NCBI RefSeq assembly: GCF_012184415.1
Contig: NZ_VTOX01000012.1
Span: forward strand, 62,001 to 126,000
Direction of reading: 5' to 3'
Source of the DNA: Ramlibacter lithotrophicus
GTDB taxonomy: Bacteria > Pseudomonadota > Gammaproteobacteria > Burkholderiales > Burkholderiaceae_C
DNA length: 64,000 bases
Shown here: in pieces, positions 7,938 to 17,102 of the stretch
Position numbering within the stretch: the stretch's first letter is position 1
Layout of the letters: the number at the start of each line of letters is the position of its first letter
Made by a program: the position numbers and the translations under genes
The notes under the pieces: model-generated
Database searches by the model: none
Told to the model about the DNA's origin: nothing
What the model saw: the letters and a program-made list of their open reading frames with translations, nothing else

Positions 7938-8426
7938 TCAATACCGGTACGGATTCTCCGGCGCGCGGTCGCGGCGGTTGCGAACGCCGTCGCCGTCGCG
8001 GTCGCGATCGTCGATGTTGCGGATGCCGTCGCGGTCCAGGTCGCCCCACGGACCGTACATGCGCCCATGGCGCCGGTTGCGCGGGCTGTCCGGGTCATAC
8101 ACGTTGGCAATGCCGTCGCCGTCGCGGTCGCCGTACGGACCGCGCCGCTGCCACCGCCGGTCGTCCCACCCGTCATGCCGCGTGTAGCCGTACGGGGCCG
8201 GCTGGACGTAGACCGGGCGCGGCTGCACGTAGACCGGCCGCGGCTGGACGTACACCGGCGCCGGCTGCACATAGACCGGCGCCGGCTGGACGTAATAGCT
8301 CGATGCCGGCTGGACGCCGACGGAAAGGTGCACTTCGCCGCGGCCCGCATGCGCGGCAGAGGCAGCGCCAAACAGGCCCAGCGCCAGGCCGGCGGCTGCC
8401 AGCGATTTGGTGGGGAGTGCTTTCAT
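7938..8426 (-). CDS. Exported protein with YVQPAPV heptads and DxDxDG calcium-type repeats
   Basis: A 162-residue secreted protein of unknown function. It has a signal peptide (about 1-27, ending ASAAHA), the strand-like motif EVHLSVGVQP, five tandem heptads of YVQP(A/R)PV at residues 45-79, and a C-terminal half with three Asp-rich DRDGDG-type loops (near 100, 129 and 141) like thrombospondin type 3 calcium-binding repeats. The start is the ATG at 8426 with AGGAG 8 nt upstream. It is divergent from the glycine-zipper gene, and both have the same CGTTCA-N5-CGTTCA promoter element. Its DRDGDGVRNRRDR tail recurs in the protein at 29095-29493, and its N-terminus resembles the protein at 11421-11867. 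Confidence 0.8.
   Translation of the reverse strand: MKALPTKSLAAAGLALGLFGAASAAHAGRGEVHLSVGVQPASSYYVQPAPVYVQPAPVYVQPRPVYVQPRPVYVQPAPYGYTRHDGWDDRRWQRRGPYGDRDGDGIANVYDPDSPRNRRHGRMYGPWGDLDRDGIRNIDDRDRDGDGVRNRRDRAPENPYRY
8190..8294 (-). repeat. Five 21-bp tandem repeats coding YVQPAPV heptads
   Basis: Five in-frame 21-bp units within the exported-protein gene. Units 1, 2 and 5 code Ala, and units 3 and 4 Arg, at the fifth position. Such repeats expand and contract easily, so copy number may vary between strains. Confidence 0.8.
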
Positions 8427-8454
8427 GACGATCTCCTGGGTTGTGATGCGTCGC

Positions 8455-8489
8455 ATGGTGCTCCCCGCTGCGTGAACGGATTCTGAACG
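8455..8489 (-). promoter_or_regulatory. Direct-repeat regulator box and promoter of the heptad-repeat protein gene
   Basis: On the minus strand CGTTCAGAATCCGTTCA (8489-8473) is a direct repeat of CGTTCA with an 11-bp period, the usual layout for OmpR/PhoP-family regulators. Twelve bases later comes CACCAT (8460-8455), a weak -10. The leader to the ATG at 8426 would be about 22 nt and contains the ribosome binding site. Confidence 0.6.
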
Positions 8490-8546
8490 GATCCGGCGCC
8501 TTCGCCGGTACCGCGTCAACGCGGTGTAAATCAGCGTTTCGGCCTT

Positions 8547-8581
8547 CGTTCAGGTTCCGTTCACGCGCCGCGGCTTACGCT
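8547..8581 (+). promoter_or_regulatory. Direct-repeat regulator box and promoter of the glycine-zipper-PepSY-TCS operon
   Basis: CGTTCAGGTTCCGTTCA (8547-8563) repeats the box at 8473-8489 in the opposite orientation. Twelve bases later TACGCT (8576-8581) can serve as -10, with about 23 nt to the ATG at 8611. This would make the response regulator at 9399 autoregulated. Confidence 0.6.
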
Positions 8582-8610
8582 GCGCGCACCACAACACGAG
8601 GGACAGTCCC

Positions 8611-9132
8611 ATGAAACGCCTTTCGCTTCTTCCCCTGCTGGCCTTGACCGCCGCGGCCGCCCAGGCCCAATCGTTCGTCGACAACGCCAGGGTGCAAAGC
8701 GTCGAACCGCAGTACGAGACGGTGCAGCTGCCGCGCGAGGAATGCACCAGCCAATGGGTCACCGAAGCGCAGCCGGCGGCCGGCGGCTACGGCGGCGTGA
8801 TCATCGGCGGGCTGGCCGGCGGCCTCCTGGGCAACCAGGTGGGCAAGGGCCACGGCCGCGAGGCCGCCACGGCGGCGGGTGCGGTGATCGGCGCGATTGC
8901 CGGCGACCGCCTCGCGGGCGGCTGGGCGCAGGCCGGTGCGCCGGCGCAGCGCGAAGTACGTTCCTGCCGCACCGTGTACGACACGCAGCAGCGCCTTACC
9001 GGCTACCGCGTCACTTACGATTACCGCGGCCACCTCTCGACCATCGTGACCAGCGAGCAGCCGGGGCAGACCGTCCCGGTGCGCGTGTCGGTGACGCCGG
9101 TGGAACCGCGGGCGTACCATCGCCCTTATTGA
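8611..9132 (+). CDS. Glycine-zipper 2TM (17 kDa surface antigen-like) envelope protein
   Basis: A 173-residue exported protein with a cleavable signal peptide (about 1-19, ending AQAQ). The central glycine-zipper hairpin GGVIIGGLAGGLLGNQVG plus AGAVIGAIAGDRLAGG (about 60-105) is typical of SlyB/Rickettsia 17-kDa antigen domains that insert into a membrane. A C-terminal beta-rich domain with C-RTVYDTQQRLTGYRVTYDYRG follows, as in many YMGG-like proteins. No lipobox was seen. The ribosome binding site is GAGGGA. It is the first gene of a likely operon with PepSY and two-component genes. Confidence 0.85.
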   Translation: MKRLSLLPLLALTAAAAQAQSFVDNARVQSVEPQYETVQLPREECTSQWVTEAQPAAGGYGGVIIGGLAGGLLGNQVGKGHGREAATAAGAVIGAIAGDRLAGGWAQAGAPAQREVRSCRTVYDTQQRLTGYRVTYDYRGHLSTIVTSEQPGQTVPVRVSVTPVEPRAYHRPY

Positions 9133-9145
9133 TCGCGCACGCGCC

Positions 9146-9385
9146 GTGAACCTCCTTCGCACCCTTCTTTGCGCCGCCCTGCTCGCGGCCAACGTGGCCC
9201 CGGCCTGGGCCGCCGTCAGCCGTGACGCGGCCGCCGCCATCGCGCAGCGCGCCACCGGCGGCCGGGTGCTGGCCGTGGAACAGGCCGAGTCGGGTGGCCG
9301 GCCGGTGTGGCGGGTCAAGGTACTGACACCCAGCGGCGAAGTGCGGGTGATCCTGGTCGACGTGGCCAGCGGGCAGGCGCAATAG
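9146..9385 (+). CDS. PepSY-domain exported protein
   Basis: A 79-residue protein with a signal peptide (about 1-22, ending APAWA) and a single PepSY domain (SRDAAAAIAQRATGGRVLAV...GRPVWRVKVLTPSGEVRVILVD). PepSY domains are found in inhibitors and sensors outside the cytoplasm and are often coded beside two-component systems. The start is GTG at 9146, 13 nt after the previous stop; the next gene follows 13 nt later. A role in modulating the adjacent sensor kinase is inferred from position only. Confidence 0.85.
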   Translation: MNLLRTLLCAALLAANVAPAWAAVSRDAAAAIAQRATGGRVLAVEQAESGGRPVWRVKVLTPSGEVRVILVDVASGQAQ

Positions 9386-9398
9386 CGACGGACCGGCC

Positions 9399-10070
9399 GT
9401 GCGCCTGCTGCTGATCGAGGACGACGACGCGCTGCGGCAGGGGCTGGCCCGGCAGCTGGAAGCCGAGGGCTACCGGGTCGACCAGGCGGCGGACGGCGCC
9501 GAAGGGCTCTTCCTCGCGCAGGAATATCCGTTCGACCTGGCGATCGTCGACCTGGGCCTGCCCAAGGTCAACGGGCTGACCATCGTGCAGCGCCTGCGCG
9601 CCGCGGGCCGGGCCATCCCGCTGCTGATCCTCACGGCGCGCGGCAGCTGGCAGGACAAGGTCGCGGGGCTGGAGGCCGGCGCCGACGACTACGTGGTCAA
9701 GCCGTTCGAGTATCCGGAACTCGCGGCCCGCGTGAAGGCCCTGCTGCGGCGCGCCATCAAGGCGGCCAGCGAGGTGCTCACGCTCGGGCCCCTGGCCATC
9801 GACTTCTCCTCGCAATCGGTCCGCCTGCACGGCGAGCCGGTGGAACTCACGGCCTTCGAGTACCGCCTGCTGGAGTACCTGGTCCGCGAGCGGGCCCGGG
9901 TGGTGACCAAGCAGGAACTGGCCGACTATCTCTATCCGCATGGCGAGGACCGCGACAGCAACGTGCTGGAAGTGCTGATCGGCCGGCTGCGGCGCAAGCT
10001 CGATGCGGGCGGCAGCCTCGCGCCGATCGAGACGGTGCGCGGCCGGGGCTACCGCTTCGCGCTGGCATGA
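9399..10070 (+). CDS. OmpR/PhoP-family response regulator
   Basis: A 223-residue DNA-binding response regulator: receiver domain with acidic pocket EDDD (residues 7-10), phosphoacceptor D51 in IVDLGLPK, and switch residues T (LTARG) and K (VKPFEYPEL), then a winged-helix domain (ELTAFEYRLLEYLV...NVLEVLIGRLRRKL...IETVRGRGYRF). It is closest in style to PhoP/QseB-type regulators. The start is a GTG. It overlaps the kinase gene by 4 nt (ATGA). It is the best candidate to bind the three CGTTCA-N5-CGTTCA boxes around it. Confidence 0.92.
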   Translation: MRLLLIEDDDALRQGLARQLEAEGYRVDQAADGAEGLFLAQEYPFDLAIVDLGLPKVNGLTIVQRLRAAGRAIPLLILTARGSWQDKVAGLEAGADDYVVKPFEYPELAARVKALLRRAIKAASEVLTLGPLAIDFSSQSVRLHGEPVELTAFEYRLLEYLVRERARVVTKQELADYLYPHGEDRDSNVLEVLIGRLRRKLDAGGSLAPIETVRGRGYRFALA

Positions 10071-11401
10071 GGCCCGCCCGCTCGATCCGCACCCGGCTCC
10101 TGGTGGGGGCGGCGCTGGTGCTGCTGGCCTTCATCGCCGGGGCCGGGCTGGCGGTGCAGCGCGCCCATGCCGACAGCGTGCGGGCGGTCCACTTCGGCCG
10201 GCTGCAGACGACGATCTACCTGCTGCTGGCCCGCGCCGAGCTCGACGAGGCGGGCGCGCTCGTGATGCCGCCCGGGTTCGCCGAGCCGCGGCTCACGCTG
10301 CCGCAGTCGGGCCTGTACGCGAGCATCCGCAACGTCAAGCGCGACGAACGCTGGCACTCGCCGTCCACGCTCGGCGCCGATCCGCCGTTTCCGGCGGTGC
10401 AGGTGGCGGCCGGCCAGTGGCGGCACGACGTCGTCCAGGGCGCCGGCCGCAGCTTCCTGGCGACCAGCTACGGCGTGAACTGGGCCGCCGGCCGGCACCA
10501 GGCGCCGCTGGTGCTCACCGTGCTGGAAGACAGCGCCGCCTTCGAGCGCGAGCTGGCGGTGTTCGCGCGCACCTTGTGGACGTGGCTGGGCGGCGCCGGC
10601 GTGCTGCTGCTCCTGGCCCAGGGCCTGCTGCTGCGCTGGGGGCTGGCGCCGCTGCGCCGTGTGGCCGCCGAGATCCACGGCGTCGAGAGCGGCGCGCAGG
10701 GTCGCATCGAAGGCAGCTATCCGAGGGAGATCGCCGCCCTCACCGACAACCTCAACGCCCTGATCCGGCACGAGCGGGTGCGGCAAACGCGCTACCAGGA
10801 AGCGCTGAGCTTCCTGGCGCACAGCCTCAAGACACCGCTGGCGGTGCTGCGCAGCGCGCTCGACGAGCCGCAGCGGCTGCCCGGCACGGTGCGCGAACAG
10901 GTGGACCGCATGGACGACATCGTGCGGCACCAGCTCGGGCGCGCGGCCGCGCAAGGCACGTCACGCTTCGCGGCGCCGCTGCCGGTCGCGCCGGTCCTGC
11001 AGCGCATCCGCGATGCCCTGGTGAAGGTCCATGCGGAGAAGCAGTTGACGTTCGAGGTCGAATGCCCGGCCGACCTGGCCTGGCGCATCGACGAAGGCGA
11101 CCTGTTCGAGATCGCCGGCAACCTGCTGGACAACGCCGCCAAGTGGGCTCGGCAGCGGGTGCAGGCGCGCGCCTGGCTCGAGGCGGACCGGTTGCGGCTG
11201 GCGGTGGAGGACGACGGGCCGGGCTTCACCGACACCGAGGCGATCCTGCGGCTGCACGTGCGCATGGACGAACGCGTGCCGGGGCATGGCGTCGGCCTGG
11301 CGGTGGTGAACGAACTGGTCGCGAGCCACGGCGGCGAGTTGAAGCTGTCGCGCGGGGCGCTCGGCGGCGCCCGCGTCGACGTGGCGCTGCCGCGTCCCTG
11401 A
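10067..11401 (+). CDS. PhoQ-like sensor histidine kinase
   Basis: A 444-residue membrane kinase. It has a membrane helix at about 11-30, a periplasmic sensor domain (about 35-165) and a second helix (about 172-190). The phosphoacceptor H252 lies in the sequence FLAHSLKTPLAVLRSAL, the AHSLKTPLAV form typical of PhoQ and its relatives rather than the usual SHELRTPL. The ATPase has N box NLLDNAAKWA and G box GHGVGLAVVNELV. Its gene overlaps the response regulator by 4 nt. The signal is unknown; in PhoQ it is divalent cations and antimicrobial peptides. The acidic sensor patch of enteric PhoQ is not evident here. Confidence 0.9.
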   Translation: MRPARSIRTRLLVGAALVLLAFIAGAGLAVQRAHADSVRAVHFGRLQTTIYLLLARAELDEAGALVMPPGFAEPRLTLPQSGLYASIRNVKRDERWHSPSTLGADPPFPAVQVAAGQWRHDVVQGAGRSFLATSYGVNWAAGRHQAPLVLTVLEDSAAFERELAVFARTLWTWLGGAGVLLLLAQGLLLRWGLAPLRRVAAEIHGVESGAQGRIEGSYPREIAALTDNLNALIRHERVRQTRYQEALSFLAHSLKTPLAVLRSALDEPQRLPGTVREQVDRMDDIVRHQLGRAAAQGTSRFAAPLPVAPVLQRIRDALVKVHAEKQLTFEVECPADLAWRIDEGDLFEIAGNLLDNAAKWARQRVQARAWLEADRLRLAVEDDGPGFTDTEAILRLHVRMDERVPGHGVGLAVVNELVASHGGELKLSRGALGGARVDVALPRP

Positions 11402-11420
11402 GCAGCGCCATCGCCCCCGA

Positions 11421-11867
11421 TCAGCGCCAGTCGCCGCGGCGGCCCTGCCACGCGTGCCGGTCGTCGCGCGGCGAGCAGTTGACCGGTGCCCAGTAGTTGG
11501 GCGTCCACTCGGGCGGGCTGTTCACGTTCCAGACGGAAGCCGACAGGCGGGTCGCCACGTACACGTCGCCGTTGCGCCAGACCCGCTGGCCCGGCCAGTA
11601 GCGGGCGCCGGGGTCCCAGGCGGCGGCGCGGCACGCGCGCCGCTCGGCACGGCGGTCGCGGCGCCGGTCGTCGTATCGGTCATCGTCATGGCGCCACTCG
11701 CCGCCGTAGCCGGGCGCGGCGTCGTACACGTAGGCAGGCGCTGCAGCGCGAACCGGCAGCTGCACGGACAGGTACACGTCGGGAGCGGCATTGGCGACGG
11801 CCGCGGCGCCGAGGGTGGCTGCGGCGACGGCCGGCACCAGGATTCGGGAAAGGATCGAGCGGTTCAT
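11421..11867 (-). CDS. Exported protein with CBM5/12-like C-terminal segment
   Basis: A 148-residue secreted protein. It has a signal peptide (about 1-28, ending AVANA), an N-terminal motif PDVYLSVQLPV resembling EVHLSVGVQP of the protein at 7938-8426, then a basic/acidic Asp-Arg-rich linker (DDDRYDDRRRDRRAERR). The C-terminal segment, ARYWPGQRVWRNGDVYVATRL followed by PPEWTPNYWAPVNC, has the aromatic spacing of chitin/cellulose-binding CBM5/12 modules. The start ATG is preceded by AAGGAG at 6 nt. It converges with the sensor kinase gene and has its own copy of the CGTTCA box, so it is probably part of the same regulon. A carbohydrate-binding role is inference. Confidence 0.78.
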   Translation of the reverse strand: MNRSILSRILVPAVAAATLGAAAVANAAPDVYLSVQLPVRAAAPAYVYDAAPGYGGEWRHDDDRYDDRRRDRRAERRACRAAAWDPGARYWPGQRVWRNGDVYVATRLSASVWNVNSPPEWTPNYWAPVNCSPRDDRHAWQGRRGDWR

Positions 11868-11892
11868 CGGGGACTCCTTCTTGGATGGAAGG

Positions 11893-11927
11893 AGTGTGCG
11901 GGCGGCACGCTGAACGAACCGTGAACG
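11893..11927 (-). promoter_or_regulatory. Direct-repeat regulator box and promoter of the CBM-like protein gene
   Basis: On the minus strand CGTTCACGGTTCGTTCA (11927-11911) is the third CGTTCA-N5-CGTTCA element in 3.5 kb. After 12 bases CACACT (11898-11893) fits as -10, giving a leader of about 19 nt to the ATG at 11867. The geometry is the same as at the other two boxes. Confidence 0.6.
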
Positions 11928-12022
11928 CAAGCGGCGCTGCCTGGCAGCGCGACGGCAGCAGCCTGCCCCTGGCCGCGGCCGTCAGTCGGGCGGTGGCCGC
12001 GAAGGCCGCCGCCCGGCGAGTT

Positions 12023-12337
12023 TCACTCCCACATGCCGATCACGGGGGAGCGGCGGGCCGCTTCCGCGGCGGCGGTGGAGCGCGCGGCGCGGATCTCCGC
12101 GACCAGGCTCGGGTGGCTCAGCGCCAGCTCGCGCATGATGCGCTGCTGGGCGGTCTTCTCGTACGCGACGGCCCAGCGCATGAGCGCCTGGCCGACGGCC
12201 GTTGCCGCGCGCCTGGCGAACCGGCCGACCAGCCGCAGCGTGAACACGGTGTGCTCATAGCTTTGCTGGGCCAACTCGGCGCGCACCTGGTGGTAGTGGT
12301 CGCCCTGATGATTGACGTGGGTGACGCTGGCGGACAT
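12023..12337 (-). CDS. Hypothetical protein, 104 residues
   Basis: A small soluble protein starting MSASVTHVNHQGDHYHQVRAELAQQ, mostly helical by composition, with a cluster of His residues near the N-terminus (H7, H10, H14, H16) and no signal peptide. I do not recognise the family. The ATG at 12337 has an upstream AAGGGAAA purine stretch; an in-frame start 30 nt further upstream is less likely. It ends 155 bp from the CBM-like gene on the same strand. Confidence 0.6.
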   Translation of the reverse strand: MSASVTHVNHQGDHYHQVRAELAQQSYEHTVFTLRLVGRFARRAATAVGQALMRWAVAYEKTAQQRIMRELALSHPSLVAEIRAARSTAAAEAARRSPVIGMWE

Positions 12338-12621
12338 TTCGGGTTTCCCTTTCGTAGCGCCCGGCAACAGCGCTGAGCGGATGCCCGAATATTAGGGTTT
12401 GTACCGATATTCCGCCACTTTTTAATAGTGATGGCATCCATTCGCTAGCGTGATACTCGCCGCCGCCTTCCCGGGGGACCCACTTTGCCTCGCCGCCGGC
12501 GGCATTACAGCGTCGCGGCGAGCAGCAGGCGGATGGATATCGGCACTTCTCCGTCGGATGTTCAGCTCGACCATTCCAGGGAGGCGCGTTGCCTCTTCCG
12601 GCATTTCTGCACAATACCGCC
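12338..12621. other. AT-rich divergent promoter region
   Basis: 284 bp between the 104-residue protein gene and the Bug receptor gene, which diverge. Around 12388-12440 it is clearly more AT-rich than anything nearby (GAATATTAGGG, TTTTTAATAG), as expected of promoters. It contains short inverted repeats GAATAT/ATATTC and CACT/AGTG. No gene was found in it. Confidence 0.4.
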
Positions 12622-13599
12622 ATGACTCGCCGAAACCTCATCCTTGCCTCGCTCGCCGCCGCCGCGGCCTTCTCCCTTCCCGCCGGCTGGGCCCAGGCGC
12701 AGAACCGCCCCATCCGCCTGATCGTGCCGTACGCGCCGGGCGGCCCGATCGACGTCACGGCCCGCGTCCTGGCCGAGCGCGTGAAGGACAGCCTGGGCAC
12801 CGTGATCATCGAGAACAAGCCGGGCGGCGGCGGCAACATCGGCGCCGTCGCCGTGGCCAAGGCGGCCCCGGACGGCCACACCATCGGCATCTCCGCCGTG
12901 GCGACCCACGCCATCAACCCGTGGCTGTTCTCGAAGATGCCGTACGACGCGGCCAGGGACTTCGCGCCGATCACGCAGATGGTGCGGGTGCCCAACGTGC
13001 TGGTGATGAACGCCGAGACCGCCGCCCGCCTGAAGATCAACACGCTGCGCGACCTGATCGCGTACGCCAAGGCCAACCCCGCCAAGCTCAATTACGGCAG
13101 CGGCGGCAACGGCAGTGCCGGCCACCTGGCGGGCGAGCTGTTCAAGCAAGGCGCCGGCATCTTCGCCGTGCACATCCCGTACAACGGCGGGAACCCGGCG
13201 CAACTGGCGCTGCTGTCGGGCCAGGTCGACTTCAACTTCGACAACCTGGCGACGGCGGCCCCCAACATCCGCGCCGGCAAGCTCAAGGCGCTGGCCGTGA
13301 CCACGCTCCAGCCGTCCGCCGCGCTCCCGGGCGTGCCGCCGGTGGCCGCCACGATCCCCGGCTTCGCCGTGGATACCTGGTGGGGCCTGGTCGCGCCCGC
13401 CGGCACCCCGAAGGACGTGGTCGCCCGCCTGAACCAGGCCTTCGTGGCGGCGCTGCAGACGCCGGAGGCGAAGACGCGCTTCGCCACGCTGATGGCCGAG
13501 CCGGTGACGAACACCCCCGAGGAATTCGGCCGCTTCATGCAGGCCGAGCTTGCCAAGTACCAGAAGATCGTGAAGATCTCCGGAGCGAAAGTGGATTGA
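12622..13599 (+). CDS. Bug/TctC-family periplasmic solute receptor
   Basis: A 325-residue tripartite tricarboxylate transporter receptor. It has a signal peptide with Arg-Arg (MTRRNLILASLAAAAAF, cleavage after WAQA), then the Bug fold: RLIVPYAPGGPIDVTAR, the IENKPGGGGNIGA loop, NYGSGGNGSAGHLAGELF and the TWWGLVAPAGTP block. It captures small organic acids or other anions in the periplasm; the ligand cannot be read from sequence. No TctAB genes are adjacent, so it is an orphan receptor, as is common in Burkholderiales. The ATG at 12622 has no strong ribosome binding site; a TTG at 12589 following AGGGAGG is a real alternative. Confidence 0.9.
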   Translation: MTRRNLILASLAAAAAFSLPAGWAQAQNRPIRLIVPYAPGGPIDVTARVLAERVKDSLGTVIIENKPGGGGNIGAVAVAKAAPDGHTIGISAVATHAINPWLFSKMPYDAARDFAPITQMVRVPNVLVMNAETAARLKINTLRDLIAYAKANPAKLNYGSGGNGSAGHLAGELFKQGAGIFAVHIPYNGGNPAQLALLSGQVDFNFDNLATAAPNIRAGKLKALAVTTLQPSAALPGVPPVAATIPGFAVDTWWGLVAPAGTPKDVVARLNQAFVAALQTPEAKTRFATLMAEPVTNTPEEFGRFMQAELAKYQKIVKISGAKVD

Positions 13600-13725
13600 C
13601 GGGGGGCCTTCTGTCGCTTCCGGCCAACGGCTGTTGAGTCCTACGGCCCTTGTGCGGTTTGTCTTACACGCCCATCCGTTACCGCTGGCTACAGTGACTC
13701 TGCCAGTCACGAAAAAGGAGCCGTC

Positions 13726-14337
13726 ATGGCAGCCCTGCGAAGCGTCGTGTGTGTGGTTCTCGCCGCCGCGCCAGCGTTCTGGGGTGCCGCGTCGGCGCAG
13801 ACCGCCCCTGGCTCCGGCCCTTCCGCCACCGGCGGCGACTGGTTCGGCAAGCCCCGCGGCTACCTGGGCCTGAGCCTGGGCCGCTCGCGCTACAGCCTCG
13901 ACTGCGGCGGCGTCGCCTTCGTCTGCGACAAGTCCGACCAGTCCGTCAAGGTGACCGCCGGCGCGATGTCCGGGAATTTTTGGGGGGTCGAGCTCGGTTA
14001 TCTCGATCTCGGCAGAATCGACCGTGCTGGCGGAACCACGAAGGCGCAGGGCCTGAACCTCAGCCTGGTGGGCAAGGCACCGGTGGGATGGCAGTTCAGC
14101 GTATTCGGCAAGGTGGGCGCGACCTACGGGCGCACCGAGACCTCCACGCTGGCGGGCAGCGGCATCGCCGGCGGCACCGAACGCGGCATGGGCCTGTCGT
14201 ACGGCGCGGGCGTCAGCTACGACTTCACGCCGCGGCTGTCGGCGACGCTGGAGTGGGACAGCAACGATTTCCGGTTCGCCAGCGGCGGCCGCGACCCGGT
14301 GCGGTCCACCAGCCTGGGATTGCAGTACCGGTACTAG
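13726..14337 (+). CDS. Outer-membrane beta-barrel protein (OmpA-like transmembrane domain)
   Basis: A 203-residue protein with a signal peptide (ending ASAQ, about 1-24) and an eight-strand-type beta-barrel: GYLGLSLGRSRY, NFWGVELGYLDLG, GLNLSLVGKAPVG, FSVFGKVGATYGR, GLSYGAGVSYDFTPRLSATLEWDSND, ending in SLGLQYRY with the terminal aromatic residue needed for BAM recognition. It belongs to the OmpA-like/OmpW-like small barrels. Two Cys (near 60 and 68) may form a disulfide in an external loop. AAAAAGGAG precedes the start. It is a single gene followed by a strong terminator. Confidence 0.87.
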   Translation: MAALRSVVCVVLAAAPAFWGAASAQTAPGSGPSATGGDWFGKPRGYLGLSLGRSRYSLDCGGVAFVCDKSDQSVKVTAGAMSGNFWGVELGYLDLGRIDRAGGTTKAQGLNLSLVGKAPVGWQFSVFGKVGATYGRTETSTLAGSGIAGGTERGMGLSYGAGVSYDFTPRLSATLEWDSNDFRFASGGRDPVRSTSLGLQYRY

Positions 14338-14389
14338 AAGAACAGCTCAGGGAAGAATCGAAAAAAGCTCAGGGACGCCGGAAGGCGGG

Positions 14390-14426
14390 ACGCCCGCGGA
14401 TCGCAAGGTCCGCGGGCGTACCTTTT
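14390..14426 (+). terminator. Intrinsic terminator between the barrel gene and livF
   Basis: An 11-bp perfect stem (14390-14400 with 14409-14419) has an 8-nt loop, followed by CCTTTT on the plus strand. It lies between convergent genes and may also stop livF transcription from the other side. Confidence 0.8.
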
Positions 14427-14435
14427 GGCCGGGTT

Positions 14436-15148
<713 letters not shown>

Positions 15149-15152
<4 letters not shown>

Positions 15153-15949
15153 GCCGCTTCCCCCGTCGGCAGCGCGTGCGCGGCGTTGCCCTTGCCCAGA
15201 TACGCCTCGATCACCCGCTCGTCGCGCTGCACCTCGCCCGGCGTGCCTTCGGAGATCTGCTTGCCGTAGTCGAGGACGGTGACGCGGTCGCACAGGCCCA
15301 TCACCAGCTTCACGTCGTGCTCGATCAGCAGGATGGTGCGGTTGTCGTTGCGGATGCGGTCGATCAGTTCGCGCAGCAGCGCCTTCTCGGTGGCGTTCAT
15401 GCCGGCCGCCGGTTCGTCCAGCGCGATCAGCTGCGGATCGGTCGCCAGCGCGCGGGCGATCTCCAGCCGCCGCTGGTCGCCATACGACAGCGTGCGCGCC
15501 TTGAAGTCGGCGTACTTGCCGATGCCGACGTATTCCAGCAGTTCGTGGGCGCGCTCCTCGATCTCGTGTTCCTCGCGCTTGAAGCCGGGCGTGCGCAGGA
15601 TCGCGCCGACCAGTCCCGAGTGGGTCCGCACGTGCCGTCCGACCATCACGTTCTCGAGCGCGGTCATCTCCGCGAAGAGCCGGATGTTCTGGAACGTGCG
15701 GGCGATGCCGGCCTTGGCGACCTCGTGCACGGCCGAGGGCCGGTACGGCTTGCCGGCCAACTCGAAGGTGCCGCTGTCGGGCGTGTACAGGCCGGTGATG
15801 ACGTTGAAGAACGTGGTCTTGCCGGCGCCGTTGGGCCCGATCAGGCCGTAGACCTGGCCGCGTTCGATGGTGATGCCGACGCCGCTCAAGGCCTGCAGGC
15901 CCCCGAAGCGCTTGGAGATGTCGACGACGCGAAGGATGATTTCTGCCAT
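15149..15949 (-). CDS. livG: LivG branched-chain amino acid ABC transporter ATPase
   Basis: Second ATP-binding subunit (266 residues). Walker A GPNGAGKTTFFNVITG, the LivG-specific RTFQNIRLF Q-loop, signature LSYGDQRRLEIARAL, Walker B LIALDEPAAGMN and IEHDVKLVMG as the H-loop. The order livM-livG-livF, with 8 nt after livM and a 4-nt overlap with livF, indicates one transcript. Confidence 0.95.
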
Positions 15950-15957
15950 GGCCGCCC

Positions 15958-17091
<1,134 letters not shown>

Positions 17092-17102
17092 GCGTCTTCT
17101 CC

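Noticed and set aside
8190..8294. Tandem repeats that look array-like
   Set aside because: Not CRISPR: the 21-bp units are contiguous, in frame and code YVQPAPV heptads; there are no spacers.
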